A stretch of DNA of 64,000 bases, from assembly GCF_040954835.1 (NCBI RefSeq), contig NC_090704.1:13165501-13229500 (forward strand), given 5' to 3'. Position numbers and translations under genes: made by a program. Shown here one piece after another: positions 25,360 to 39,118 of the stretch. The DNA comes from Lepisosteus oculatus. Its lineage: Eukaryota; Chordata; Actinopteri; Semionotiformes; Lepisosteidae. The stretch's first letter is position 1, and every line of letters begins with the position of its first letter. Under the pieces are notes generated by a model. It saw only the letters and a program-made list of their open reading frames with translations. It was not told the DNA's origin and did no database searches.

Positions 25360-25550
25360 TTTGACTTTGGGTTACAATTCCAGCAGAAAAGAGGAATGAA
25401 CGTTAATCTTTGCCTTCTCTTGCGTACTGCTGAGCAGGGTGTCTCTCAATGCTTAACTGCACTTCCCTCTGCCAGTTTAGGTTTTATAGCTCTGTAGTCT
25501 CTGGGGTCAGATGGCCAGCCAATCATCAGTGTTCTCTTTAAACAGCTGTC
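25360..25550 (-). promoter_or_regulatory. rgs4: rgs4 core promoter and 5' UTR
   Basis: On the - strand a TATAAAA box lies at 25488-25482, about 125 bp before the ATG, which would put transcription start near 25455. An inverted CCAAT box (25519-25523 on +) lies about 33 bp farther upstream, and a CAGCTG E-box is at 25543-25548. The spacing suits a regulated TATA promoter. Assignment is from sequence only. Confidence 0.65.
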
Positions 25551-25599
25551 TGCTGCCTGCAGTTGGGAAGACTGCAAAGGATAGAAAAAATGAAATAAA

Positions 25600-27560
25600 A
25601 TAATATACCCAACTTAACAAAGCACAGCTGTCTTGTGTTTAGACCATACACCATAGATGACAACAGGACAATCTGTTTGATCTGTTGTATTTTTTTTTCT
25701 GTGACAACTAGTGAAACCAGAAGCTAAAGAGGAAAATTGTTCCCAAAGGATCGATAAAAAGTTAACAGCCTAAAGATGACAGAAAGAAGGTAGTGCCCTG
25801 TTCACGAAGCTAGCAGTTAAGCCCAACTAAACCTTATTTATTGTTTTACATGACCATTTTAGTTAGAATAATACCATTATGGCAACTTTTTTTTTATTTT
25901 TAAGGCACCCTTAAAATTAGTTTTCACTCCATGCACATAGCCTTACATACCGTTGATAACTACATGCATAGAATTTATATTTTCCACATATTTGCAAACG
26001 TTTTCTCAAGGTGCTCCAGTTTCCTTTCAGAATCCAAAGCCATGCTAGTAATTTAATTGATTTCTGTAAAACTGGCCCTGTGGTGAGTGTGCCTGTTAGT
26101 GTCTGTGTGTGCCCTACAACAGACTGAAATGTAATCCAGGCTATATCCAGGTTTGCACTCATTGCTTGCCCGGTTATGCTGCAGCTCTCCTACAACCCTG
26201 TACTGGGTAAAGTGGTTGGAAAATGAACAGATTTATTTGAAAAAATAGAAGTCAGGTATGCCTGTTGTAGGTGATAACTCTTCAGAAAAAAATATTTTTT
26301 TCAAATCTTAAGCGACTTACTTTTTTAGTTAAACAACATCAATTCAGTATTAAATCAGATCACATCTTGTAGTATCTTGTTTTTTTATTTTATGTGTAGT
26401 ACAGTCTCTGATATTTCACTAGAAAATAATATGCAGTATTAATTGTTTACACAATTACTTATCAACCATTTCCATTGGACTATAAATCAAATTTGTACTT
26501 ATTTGTTCATTAGATGGTCAATTTGAATTTTTGTTCTGAAATTAAATTAATTTACAAGCATCTGTCATTTGATGAAAACATGGGTCAAACAGAAGCAGCA
26601 TGTCACATCAGTATTTGCTTAAAATTACTCCCTGTGTTCCTGTTTTGTTCATGTTCTTAAACTAAGATTTCCACTGAGTTATAAAATGAGCAAAGAATAG
26701 GGTAGTCTACCACATATTTGTGATAGTGCTCTAATAGTGTACTTTTTCCAACACACATACTGTACATTTAACCTACAGAGAATAACATTACAAATAATAT
26801 AGGTCAGCTCTGCTTAGATATCCCTTTCATGAAATACAGCTGTTTGATGTAACAATATCATGGGATCAATTTTGACCTTTTGTGACAAGTACTGGGATTG
26901 CAGTTGATCTAAATGTTTTGTGTTAGGATTAAGTATTGTCTTAGAAGATACTGCAAAGTCTGGCCATGAAGAATAAAGAAGGCCATTTTTAGAAGAATAA
27001 AGACACTGGAAATATATTAACTAGTGAGCTCAACTAGAATGCCAAATGGCTTCATAATTCAAAATTGTTCTGAGACAGGTAAAATTCCTTTATCCTCAGC
27101 CACAGTCTCATAAATCATAACAATGAGCACAGATTGTGAGAATTTCTTATTAATTTCTTTGACCCATTGGCTGACATCAACTCTGGCCATCAGAACTTTA
27201 ATAGAATCAGACTAACTCTCTAGTGCTGAGTGGTATTGAGATACCTGGGTGAGGAAACAAGAGTCTGGCTGTTGTCTGACAAGACAACTGGAATCTTCCC
27301 ACTAGGTGAATTGAGCTAAGGTATTTCTGCATAGGCTGTGATAGAACAACATAATTGAGTACAGATCTACCAATTACAAATATCTGAGAAGATATTAAAT
27401 GACAAAATCAGACAGCTATCGAAGTGTGGTAGAATTATTATTTTTTTTTAATTGAGAGCATGTTGAAAAAGCCTGACCTGTCCATATTATCCAATTATCT
27501 TGGAGCTCAGTAGCTGCTTCATTTCCTAGATTCTAACAGTTTATTTCATGCACACTAATA
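25600..27560. other. intergenic DNA upstream of rgs4
   Basis: Mostly AT-rich unique sequence with no recognisable exon. It contains one SINE-tail scrap at 26060-26225. Confidence 0.6.
26060..26225 (+). repeat. SINE tail remnant
   Basis: Contains AACTGGCCCTGTGGTGAGTG, GTCTGTGTGTGCCCTA and a diverged TGCTTG..GG and AAGTGGTTGGAAAATGAA end, matching the 3' module of the copy at 49804-50125. Confidence 0.6.
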
Positions 27561-27564
27561 AGTA

Positions 27565-28080
27565 TGACAGTCACGAATGACCCACTGAAGAAATGGGAGG
27601 ATGAATCCTATGCAGTACCTAAGGGACTAGGCGAGAGACTAAGTCCGAGTCGAGAGCCGAAGTTCGTAGAAAAAGGTAGCAGAGTAGGTTTCCAATCCAA
27701 AAGAGGGCAAGGGTGACGTCGTAGTCGAAAAGGCAGTTCCGTGATCAAAAGGTGAAGGTCAATCAAGAAGGCTTCCAAATCCAAAGGGACAAGACAGTAG
27801 ACGTAGCCAAAGGTGAGCCAAAGCCAAGCTAGGTAACAAAGAGCAAGAAGGAAACAAAAACTGAGGCAAGTTAGGTATACAAAAGAACAACCAATACCAG
27901 GCTAAGATCAGAGGGTTCAGAGTACGTTTAAGTACTGTGCAAGGAAGAAGGTGCGTTGATTGAAGAAGTGTCGTGGTTGGCCGATTTGCAGGGGCGGTGT
28001 CGTTTGGCAGAAGTGCCCAGGGCTGGAGTGTAATTAGTGCGGCTGCGTTTGCGAGAATGTGCTGAGTAGAGGGCATGACA
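27565..28080 (-). mobile_element. solo-LTR candidate, TGTCATGCC type
   Basis: The - strand starts TGTCATGCCCTC and the other end carries GTGACTGTCA, giving TG..CA borders over 516 bp. It is GC-richer than its flanks, with no long coding potential. The string TGACAG occurs at both edges, so the exact border and the target duplication are ambiguous. Confidence 0.55.
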
Positions 28081-28084
28081 GACA

Positions 28085-29335
28085 GAGTGGATCGGTTATG
28101 TAAATTGATGCAAAAATCAAATCAAGAAGCATATATCAAATCCAAAATTCATGCTAAAACCAGTAAAAATCAATAGGCTGTTCTCCTGTAGGAAAAACAA
28201 TAGACAAATTGTCCACTCGGTACTACAGGAATTTAATTAGGGAAATTGCCCATCCTTTTTGCTAAGAGAAAGTAAAGTCTTGTGTATAACAACACTGATA
28301 TACGTAGAAGTGTATTAGAGCATTACTAATAATTAGTAAATATCTACATATATCTCATTCTTTTTTAAATGCATTTAATCTTTATGCATGAGACAACTAT
28401 TTTGTTTTATTTATTGTAAATATGCAAAACATAATAAAAGTATTTAAAGTTTGCAACATATTAATCAGACTGACTTATACAATTGAGTTTTTACAGCTAA
28501 TGAGCATATTTTAATTTCTGATATTTTATAGTTCAATGGAATTGAACTTCAATTTGATAAATAAACAAGTTGAATTGTGTGAAACAAAGTGTGGCCTAGA
28601 TATCCACTAGTGACTCAGCAGTGGGTACTGATCAGCACACTAAATGAGGATCAACAAGCATTTCCTTAGGGAACATTTTCAACCCGGGACATGACAAATA
28701 GAAAACCTGAATTACTAACAAGCAGCAGCTGTGACCAGATTTTGCTTTTGTTTCTGAAGTTCCAATGTTCCACTGTGTTGTTTTGATTCATTACAAGGTA
28801 TTAACAGGCACGTTAGTAGCATATACTTTAAATGCTGAATCACAGCACTTGTCTGTATTAGCCAGGAAACGTAATGACCTCCCTTGGCTTTGGATATTTC
28901 CACATTATTTGCTGCAGCAGACAGCATATTGAGTTTTTATACTGCAAGGGCACTGATGAAACCCGGGATAACAATTAAAATGTTCTTCTTAGAAACTAAT
29001 AAATTCACATTTTGAATCCAAGCTCTTCTAATTAACAGTGTTATAATAATAAACAGCGTAAACGTATAATAAACAGCATAAACAGCGTTAACGAAGGGTG
29101 TACTGTGCTTTTTTTTTAAATGGATTTAACAATGGGTCCTTATTATTGTTCTTTATTATATTATTGTAAATAGTGGACTTGAAGATTCCAGTTATAGAAA
29201 TTGCAGGTTTTTTACTGGCTAACAGAAGCAAATATGAGCTTAATTTTTCATTTCACCATTACAAGCATTTAAGATTTTGTGGTGCACAAAGTTTGTAGCA
29301 CAAACGTTTTCATGAGGTTAAGAGAAATTATACCG
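28085..29335. other. AT-rich intergenic DNA, nothing recognised
   Basis: No gene, RNA or known repeat was identified between the LTR candidate and the histone unit. Confidence 0.55.
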
Positions 29336-29338
29336 TGT

Positions 29339-30082
<744 letters not shown>

Positions 30083-30094
30083 TCAGGGCTAGGA

Positions 30095-30350
30095 GGTAAC
30101 AATGCTACCTACTGCCTCACCATGGCACCCCACTCTATTGTAAATTATTAATTTATTTAACCATGTACATCAGTTGAGAACAAGCTTTCATTTACAGTGG
30201 TGACCTGAATGTCTGTGTACAGCAGGGCATTTGTTGGAGTACCCTGTTTTAAAGTGTAGATGAAGCATCTCACTTGGGATTTGAACACTTGAACTGTCTA
30301 CTCAGGAGTCTTAAGTCCTAATCACTACTCTGTATCAACACCTGTATTGC
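30095..30350 (-). mobile_element. probable tRNA-derived SINE
   Basis: The - strand has an A-box-like TAGTGATTAGGACTTAAGAC and a B-box-like GTGTTCAAATCCC about 30 bp later, then a unique body. No second copy is evident in the window, so the family is unassigned. Confidence 0.45.
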
Positions 30351-30877
30351 TATGGATAGGCATTTTGGATAGTGTCTAAATGTTTTGGTCTCATTTGAAT
30401 TAATTAATTATTAATGACTGACCATGATACACTTAGGTGACTTTGTTACACAAGGAATAAATCATCTAATCAGTGAGAGAGTTAATCAGGCACAGGTGAT
30501 GAGGTGATTTAACTGATTGAATATCAAACCTGGTAAAAGTCATACCAAAGGAAGCAAAAGAAGAACAATAAAATAATAATTCATTCACTTTTTGGGAGAC
30601 ACTTTCTATAGTCTCTACAGTGTTCTCCTGGCCAGCATTAATAGTCCTCTCTCAACAGACATGATTCCAGCAGTTTTTTAAACTGGCAAGAGTTCAGTTC
30701 CAATTAACATCAGGTCTATTTAAAGCTTTCCACTTAGTTGAAAAGGTAGCATTTCAACAGCTACAGTTTAAGTAAAAAATAAACAAAATACAGTATGTGG
30801 AAGTCAAAGTAATACATTAGTCCAGTTCAGGACTTTTTAAGTGACTTAGACATTGTTAAACTGTTCTGAGCTGATTA

Positions 30878-31335
30878 AGTTCATATTTACAAAAGGGACA
30901 ATATTTTCTTCTTTTTGAAAAGTTTGTACCAGAAATGACTAATAATACATGTGGTGCTCTAGAGGGAACCAATCTGGGTCCTTTGTTATTGTCTCTAAAT
31001 ATACTTCTACTTTTTGTATACAGTATGTGCATATAGATTATCCTAATCTTGATCAGGAAATAATTACTGGTTTAAGTTATATTCCTCAGGTGAATAGCAA
31101 ATGGAAAGGAGATTTATCATTACAATGCCTCCAGATTCACCCTCTGCTGAAATTTTTAAATCTCATTTAAAAACATTTTGAATTAAGTTTTAGTTGTACT
31201 TTATATTTTCTATTTGTTTTATGTGTTTTATTAAGTTTTTGTACATTCTATGTGTATGTTTCTTTTAGTTTTCTGTAAAGTGTTTAGGTTGTTTTGTCAT
31301 GAAAAGCTAAATTTCTAAATAAAGATTATTGTTAT
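30878..31335 (+). mobile_element. LINE 3' remnant (copy 1 of local duplication)
   Basis: One frame reads ALEGTNLGPLLLSLNILLL, resembling the LINE RT motif GVPQGSxLGPLLFSLYI. Later sequence reads LLKTHFELS, and the end carries AATAAAGATTATTGTTATT, a typical LINE 3' terminus. The first 278 bp recur almost unchanged at 32437-32714. Confidence 0.6.
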
Positions 31336-31339
31336 TTAC

Positions 31340-32295
31340 TGTACAGTATATATCACTACTGTACAAGAGGCCATGGACATTGTCACCATCACCATCTGCT
31401 TTTGTTTTTATTTTCATCACTGATTACTTGTCCCTAGATAGCAGATTAGCAGAAATATAGTTGAAGTGTCCCTGAACTTGTTAACAAAGGATTACAGTTT
31501 GTGCTCTTTTTAATTCTATTATGTACCTCTATTATGTTTCCTTTCTTTTCCACAATGGGACTTTTTAAAATGTCATTTTTTATTGTAATAATTCCTCTGT
31601 AATAATTTACTCTGTAGTGAAGACAAAATAATATTTTTCTTTAGAAATCTAAAAACGTCGGATTTAATTTGATTGAATATTAAATTAATATAAGAATAAT
31701 CAGAAGATCTAATGATCTAAATACAAAATACTGTTTACAAAATACAAAGTACAGTAGATTTTATCATGTGTATAATCGTTCATATTTATATTTTTTATTT
31801 TTCATATTTATATATTATATAAACGTTACTCTGAAATAATAAGATTAAAAAAATCTTGACTCATATATCTTTACTTGAAAAAAAATATTAAACACCAACT
31901 GAATTTAAGAACTGAATATTTTGGAAAGTATGATTCATTGTGTATCAGTGCTTCTAATACCTCAGTTGTTTTCATTAACAGAATGTGATGTAACTCTTTT
32001 CTATTTGCCAAAGGCACTATTTGTCAATATGTTTGACATTTCAATATGTCAAAACCTGTCATGGAATATTTATATACAATATAAATAGTCTGTAGTTTGC
32101 ATTGTTCTACTCTTTTCACTCAGTGTTTTTCATTTTTAATGCAAAAACACAATTCTCTGGTAATATTCCGCTATAAACGTAACCATTTTGCTTTGCATTA
32201 GATGTTAAGTTTGACAGATCTGTTTTTGTAGTACATAAACTTGCCTTTTAGTTCTATGGATGTCTACAATGTACTCTCTTTCACTAAATTGCTGA
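31340..32295. other. AT-rich intergenic DNA, nothing recognised
   Basis: No gene or repeat identified between the LINE remnant and the local duplication cluster. Confidence 0.55.
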
Positions 32296-32296
32296 T

Positions 32297-32924
32297 GCTC
32301 TTAACAGTATACAGTATAAAGTGGCTAAGACTCTCACAGCACTGTATGTACAGTGTTGTATTTGTGTAAGAGGTTATAGCCTTATACAACATAGGCTTAC
32401 TTCACTTTCTGCTCTTTTAAGATGAAAAAAGACTTTAGTTCATATTTACAAAAGAGACAATATTTTCTTCTTTTTGAAAAGTTTGTACCAGAAATGACTA
32501 ATAATACATGTGGTGCTCTAGAGGGAACCAATCTGGGTCCTTTGTTATTGTCTCTAAATATACTTCTACTTTTTGTATACAGTATGTGCATATAGATTAT
32601 CCTAATCTTGATCAGAAATAATTACTGGTTTAAGTTATATTCCTCAGGTGAATAGCAAATGGAAAGGAGATTTATCATTACAATGCCTCCAGATTCACCC
32701 TCTGCTGAAATTTTCGGCTAAGACTCTCACACCACTGTATGTACAGTGTTGTATTTGTGTAAGAGCTTATAGCCTTATACAACATAGGCTCTTAACCGTA
32801 TACAGTATAAAGTGGCTAAGACTCTCACAGCACTGTATGTACAGTGTTGTATTTGTGTAAGAGCTTATAGCCTTATACAACATAGGCTTACTTCACTTTC
32901 TGCTCTTTTAAGCTGAAAAAAGAC
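32297..32924 (+). repeat. local mosaic duplication (A-B-C-D)
   Basis: Block A (32297-32433) and block D (32788-32924) are near-identical copies of about 137 bp starting GCTCTTAAC and ending in a T-rich/A-rich run. Between them lie B (32437-32714, copy of 30878-31155) and C (32715-32790, an internal piece of A). No protein-coding content. Confidence 0.85.
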
Positions 32925-32929
32925 CAGTA

Positions 32930-33590
32930 GATGAAATATTATAAATATATACACTTTCACTTTGTATATTTAAATATACAGTCAGGATTGTATCAAGTAA
33001 CTAGGACTGACTTGCTGTGGATAAATATAAAATATTAGATTGTCTCATCGTTGTTGATCTGTGATATCATATTGTTATACTGTATATGTATTAAATTTTG
33101 TATTATTCCAAACCCAGAAGCTGGACTGCAGGAATGAATCCCCTTATTTTTTCCCTCCACACATGTTCACCTTTCTAACACCACATGGCGTGTGAGTGAA
33201 TGCTACACTCTGTCTCCTATCCCTGACTATCATAACACAACTGTAAGAGATTAAAGGCAATAAACCCCATGAGCTTTGCAACCTGATTCTAGCTTCTTCC
33301 TTTTCCACTCTTTAGAGAATCACTGAAGGCAAAAAAAGGAATACAACTACAATATAAATTTAGAAATATATTTCAGCTCAATGCAATTAACATTTAAATG
33401 TCTTGGCTCATCCTGACATAGGACAACTAATTAAATAAGAAAAACATGTAGAAAATACTGTACATCCAGTAGCTAAGCACTCTGACATTAATCCTAGTCA
33501 CTCCTTCTCCTAAACAAGCAGATTACAGCACATCTCATAGCCCTGCCAGTACACCTGGAATGTCATGTCATTACAAAACCGCTTAATACC
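32930..33590. other. intergenic DNA, nothing recognised
   Basis: AT-rich sequence with no recognisable gene or repeat. Confidence 0.5.
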
Positions 33591-33591
33591 A

Positions 33592-34068
33592 TATGGTGTC
33601 GTGGGAAGCCAGAGCCTACCCGGCAAGCAACGAGCGCAAGGCAGGGTACACCCTGGACGGGACGCCAGTCTATCCCAGGGCGAGTGCAAGCCAATCATAC
33701 ATGGGGAGAATTTGGAGGCCACAGTAAAGGCAGAGGGGGGACAATTACACCGGGGTAACTCCCTACTCTTATCGAGAAATGCCTGGGGATCTTTAATGAC
33801 CTCTAAGATCTTAGGACCTTGGTTTAACATCTCATCTGAAAAACGGTGCCCATTACAGTATAGTGTCCCCACCACTATACTGGGGCATTAGGACCCACAC
33901 AGACCGCAGGGTGGGCGCCCCCAGCTGGTCCTACTAACACCACTTCCAGCAGCAACCATAGCTTCCCAGGAGGACTCCCCTCCAGGTACTGATCAGGCTC
34001 AACCCTGCTTAGGTTCAGTGAGTAGCCAGTTGAGAGCTGCAGGGTGATATACTGTAGCTGCTGACTAT
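33592..34068 (-). mobile_element. 5S-headed SINE with a tRNA-SINE tail
   Basis: On the - strand the head again matches 5S rRNA (CTAAGCAGGGTTGAGCCTGA then TCAGTACCTGGAGGGGAG). The body shares CACTATACTGGGGCATTAGG with the 10 kb copy. The 3' end instead carries the TACACCCTGGACGGGACGCC module also found at 17670-17985, so it is a composite. Confidence 0.8.
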
Positions 34069-34864
34069 ATCTGGAATATTACCAAATAAATCAGATTATC
34101 ATGCAAGGATTTTTACATTAATAAATTGGCCTGGACTTACTATAAACATGGCTTTGTGTGGTATTGAATATGTATGAACTTTTATGCATTCCACAAAGAT
34201 CTAATGCTTCATACACTGGTAACATAAAACATGAGCCTTCTCCTTTTCCTAAGGGCAAAACTGTTATGTAAACTTCTAAATAAAGTGATGGTGATTATGT
34301 CCTAAATGACTCGGAAGTGGAAAAAACAATTCTGCCTGTTTGAAAATTGGCATAATTACTTATTTTTTAAATCTAAACTTTCACATTTCTACATGCCTAC
34401 TCTTTTTCATTTAGGCACTTGTTATATACAATATTACCATCTGTATTTACTAGGCCACCTTTATAATAACATACTAGAAAATAAATCAGCTAGAAATATG
34501 TATCTTGACAGTTAATCACCACTGGGATAGCTATTCTGTACTATAATACTGAAGCACCATGTTCTTCTATAGAGTATTTATGATGTGAAGATCACACCCG
34601 CATATTATAATAAATTTTCTGTGTGCTTGTGGAGACAGGCAATTTTCTGAACATATTAGATTAATCATTTTAAATTATGATATCGCACAATGTATCCTCA
34701 CATTTAGTTTAAAAAAGAAAGCTTACAGCTCTAATAGTCTATGGAATATAATTTAATTTAGGAGTATTTCTGAACTAACAAAAAAGAAAAAAATAATACG
34801 AAAAGCACTGGAAAATGCAACTAGATGTTGATTTGCTAACATTTATTGGGCTTCATTTGATATA

Positions 34865-35145
34865 TAGATCAGATCACATTATTAGCCATATACAGTACAA
34901 GTTCTTGCATTAGAACTTTGTCTTTTCACATACCCCAGCTTGCTCTCTCTGAGACACACAGACAGGGAGAGAAGCTTGGGGTCAAAGCGCACAGTCAGCC
35001 ATTTATACAGCGCCCTTGGAGCAACTGGGGGTTAGGGCCTTGCTTATGGGCCCAACGGAGTAGGATTCCTCTGCCAGACACAGGATTTGAACCAGCAATT
35101 TGCCAGCCACAGGCACAGATCCTTAGCCACAGTGCCACCACTCAT
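34865..35145 (-). mobile_element. tRNA-derived SINE (copy 2)
   Basis: Second copy of the family at 14535-14795. The - strand reads GTGGCTAAGGATCTGTGCC, B-box GGTTCAAATCC, then AGTTGCTCCAAGGGCGCTG and TATAAATGGCTGAC, ending TGGCTAATAATGTGATC. Confidence 0.8.
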
Positions 35146-35289
35146 ATATATACAGTACATTACAGTATGTACCAGCTCTCTCTGTCCATGTCCAACTAAC
35201 AATGAAAGCATGGACCAAAAAGACAACATTAACCTTTAGTAAAATACACACAATTCTTCTTGGCACTTTGCTTTCCTCTCACAGTCTCA

Positions 35290-35505
35290 CAACATACTGC
35301 TGGTTAATTGGTTTCTGAGAAAATTGATCTTGGTGGGAGTGTGTGCATGTTTGTGTCTGTGTGTGTTCTGCAATGGACTGGCATGCTGTCCAGGGTGTAT
35401 CCTGTCTTGTGCCCATTGCTTTCTGGGATAGGCTCCATCACCTCACACAACCTTGTACTGAATAAAAAGGTTAGAAATTGATTGGGTGGATATTCCATAA
35501 TGCTG
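35290..35505 (+). mobile_element. SINE tail, 5'-truncated
   Basis: Begins CTGGTTAATTGG, contains GTCCAGGGTGTATCCTGTCT and CTGGGATAGGCTCCATCAC, and ends AAAAGGTTAGAAATTGATTG, the 3' module of the family at 49804. Confidence 0.75.
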
Positions 35506-35529
35506 CACAATATTTGGATTTAGTCCATT

Positions 35530-37185
35530 ATTGAAGATTCCAAGTCACAAATAAAATATTCAACAATTTAACTCTCCCTGAGGTGGTGGGCATGTCATTT
35601 CAAATATTAAAAAGCAAAATTTACATAATAGATATAATATTTTAAAATCACTTACTACAAGGGGGATGGCATATGTAAGTGCTGTTAGTTATTAAGACCA
35701 TGAGATGTTCTATACGGCTTTAATGGGTCTACTATTGTACAGCAATGAGTGATTCAAGAAGACAGAAAATTACTTATGAAAGGCATGGGTACTGAAAGTT
35801 TATCAACACTATCATCACTACAAATGTAGCTTTTATGCTTCATTTCCCCTATATTTTGCTTTTCTTCATTTCTCACCTTTTCAGACCTTTTGAGAATAAT
35901 TGCAGCGATGAAAAGATACAAGCATACACTTTAACACTTTAGATTAGGCTATAAGATAACATTGCTCCTTGAATGACGCACCTGCTAGCAACATATTATG
36001 TACAGGAAAACAAGCTGAATTTCAATAAGATTGTTCAATGAATTTAATGATAAATCCAGATTCTCTTATGATCTGTTTGCATTAATCCATTTTTTATATC
36101 AGTAAATAAAATAGATATAGTCTTGACTGATAATTGTAACACACTGCTTTCTAAGAGAATGGCACATTAAACTCAGATTATTTTCTGCCAAATAGACAAA
36201 TAAATTCACTTGTTTAACCTGGGAGAAGAGGACTTTTCTTTTCTACCCTGAACATCTAGGCAACATGACCTATCCATAGGAGTTCATGATCATACCTTTA
36301 ATGCTAGATAAATAACACTGACACTAGTGAATATGTCCTTCCTACCCACATGTAAAATCTTCTGCAAACAGCATTGACGATGTATTTACGATTAATGAAA
36401 TGTTAAATTAAATCCACTCTTCCCATGTGCCTTAATAAATATGCAGACTATGATTCTCCATACATGTTCATTGGCTGATGATGGGGTGGTTTTAGTTCTG
36501 TAACACATTTATTGGTAATTAAATAATTTACAGCACTCAAAAGCATTAAAAATCAAGATAATGGCAAACCCTTTGTTGACTCCAACATGAGCTAAGCTTT
36601 GAAATCTACCAAGGTGCAAATCTTAGCAAAATGCAGTTCAAGTCATGCAGCAATGGAATCTCTCAAGGCTGACAATGTTTATTGCTAAATGCAGACATTG
36701 ACATATTGAAAACTGGCAAACTTACATTGTGTTCTACAAAATCAGACTTGGGAATCTTATTCATTACTTTGAACAGATTATATGCAAATTACAGTAATTT
36801 GCATATAGAAAGAAAATAAGTAAAACGCTAAAATTCTACAAAGCTTTAAAATACAAAATGATCAAATCTACCAGGATAAACTGCATAACCTCAAAAAAAT
36901 AAGTCTATCAACCTAAAAGTAATTTATAGAGAAGGGAAAAGTGTGAGAATACAAGATATACTGTAGATGCATTATTTGATGTTGCAGTGATTGTACTAGG
37001 ATTTTGTTGTTTATTTCTCTTGTTAATATAATGAATAGCATGTACTGTATTTATACTTCCCTTTTGGTGTATTTTGGTTTTGATAATAATGCTGCTGATG
37101 TAAAATGTCTTGGCACCAATGGTATGCCTTTAATGATGACTAATACGAATACAAATTTTTACACCAGATTCTTTGTTTGCTAACA
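35530..37185. other. AT-rich intergenic DNA, nothing recognised
   Basis: No recognisable coding exon, RNA gene or repeat family. Confidence 0.55.
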
Positions 37186-37189
37186 TACT

Positions 37190-37905
37190 ATTACAGCCAT
37201 AGGTAACTGGAAACTGTCTCTAATTGTGTGACACCTGGAAGTGAGACATTTCCAGCTTCAGATCAGAGGGGATGTTTTCTGGGTAAATGATTAAGTGTCA
37301 ATCAACAGTACAGAAACACACTATATAAGATCAGATCAGGAGGTAAAAGGGGAGAAGAATAGGAAAAGAAGAGAAAGAAGGTCAGACCACAAGAGAGGGA
37401 GGAGAGAAGGAGCTGGAATTTGAAGCTTGGGCCAAGGGAGAGCCCCTACATCCAGACAAAACCCAAATGGTGATAAGTATTTGAACCTTGCTAGAGAAAG
37501 CTTGCTATTCTGTGTTTTTAAGGAACTTGGGTTTCCTGAGTAAAGCCAGTTAAAGACAGCCTTTCCTGCTTGGGGGTACATTTTTAGAATAGGGAGATAG
37601 ACTCCCATTTATTTTGGGGCATCTGGATTTGAAAAGAAAGAGATTTAATTTCAGGTTGTATTATATTTAGTTTAGAGGGCAGCTTATCTTTTATTTTGGT
37701 TGCTGTAGGCATTATTTAGGAGTCAAATACTTAGTATCAGTCTAGGGTTTTCTGGGTGATTAGGACATTAGGCCTCTGGATCGCTTGTCTGTACATATTG
37801 TAAATACAGTATAGTAACTTGTATGTTTATGTTGTGTGTAGTGTCACATTCATTTTAAATAAATATTATTTAACCAAGTGTGCCTAGATTACTACTTTTT
37901 ACCAA
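37190..37905 (+). mobile_element. possible solo LTR or retroelement promoter unit
   Basis: About 700 bp with a TATATAAG box at 37323, a purine-rich stretch (37345-37440) and an AAATAAATATT polyadenylation-like signal near 37858. The order promoter to poly(A) signal is LTR-like, but I found no clean terminal repeats or second copy. Confidence 0.3.
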
Positions 37906-38058
37906 AGCTGTGCCAGAGAATAAAGAATTCATGTGCTTCTTACTATTCCAGCCATTTGAATTTTGTCACGCCGAGTACACCTAGAGGGTGCTCAACTTCT
38001 GTCCTGTTCCTAGTTCCCTGTGATTATTCATGCCTTTCTGGTGTGTCTTGTTGTGTAG

Positions 38059-39118
38059 CTTGAACTTGAACTTTATTGCCATATGTAACTGGTACTGGTA
38101 CAATGGAATTATTACTTACAGAAAGTCTCTCGATTGTAAAACAAGTGTAAAAAACAAGACAAAGTGCAAACAGTGCATCAAGACAATGTACAAACAAACA
38201 ATAGACAATGTGCAAGTAAACATGTAGACAGTTTGAATGTAAACAATACAGATGTGTAAACAATGATTGGAGATGTGCAATAGAAAAGAAATCATAAAGA
38301 GATGGTGATGGTGTAGGTGTGGTCCGAGGGGGACGGCTAAATGTGTTCGCCAGTCTCACTGCTTGTGGATAGAAGCTATTGAAGAATCTAGTGGTAAGTG
38401 TCCGTATGCTCTTATATCTCTTGCCTGAGGGCAGTGGGGTGAAGAGCTCATGCCCGGGGTGGTGACTGTCCTCTGTGATGGCCAGAATTCTACCACGGCA
38501 GCAGTCCTCATAGAGCTGTTTAATCTCGGTGAGACCGCAGCCGATGATCTTCTGAGCCATATTGACCATTCTCTGCAGTGCTTTTCTTTCTCGCAAAGAG
38601 GTGTTGCCATACCACACGGTGATACCGTTGGTGAGAACGCTCTCTATGGTGCAGCGGTAGAAGTTCACCAACACATGTATTGGCATCCCCCATCGCTTGA
38701 GGCACCTCAAGAAATAAAGGCGCTGCTGAGCCTTCTTCATGATAGAGTCAGTGTTCACAGTCCAGGTTAGATCTTTAGAGATGTGAGTTCCCAAAAACCT
38801 TAAGCTGGTGACTGTTTCCACTTCCGTTCCATCAATACTGAGTGGGCTGTGAGTGTATGGCCTGTGTCTCCGAAAGTCCACTATTATCTCTTTTGTTTTC
38901 TTTATGTTCAAGTCCAGGTTATTTCTATGACACCACCTGCAACTGTACAACTTCAGTGGACTCGTCATCATCACTGATCAGTCCTATTATAGTGGTGTCA
39001 TCGGCAAACTTAATGATGCGGTTGTTGCTGTGTCTTGCTGTGCAGTCGTGAGTAAATAGGGAGTACAACCTTGGACTCAGACAGCAGCCTTGTGGGGTTC
39101 CAGTGCTCAGGGTGAGTG
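38059..39118 (-). mobile_element. 5'-truncated L2/CR1-like LINE inserted in the first LTR
   Basis: The - strand reads TPQGCCLSP and IIKFADDTTIIGLISDDDE, with the RT catalytic ADD intact. After a frame change it continues NNLDLNIKKTKEIIVDFRR, SLRFLGTHISKDLTW, KAQQRLYFLR, NFYRCTIESVLTNGITVWYG and PSGKRYKSIRT. The 3' end reads CATATGGCAATAAAGTTCAA. The insertion is bounded by GTGTAG at 38053-38058 and 39119-39124, which restores an uninterrupted LTR when one copy is removed. It starts in the middle of the RT domain, hence 5'-truncated, and has no endonuclease. Confidence 0.9.

Noticed and set aside
38450..38770. 106-codon + strand ORF
   Set aside because: Antisense to the LINE RT reading frame.
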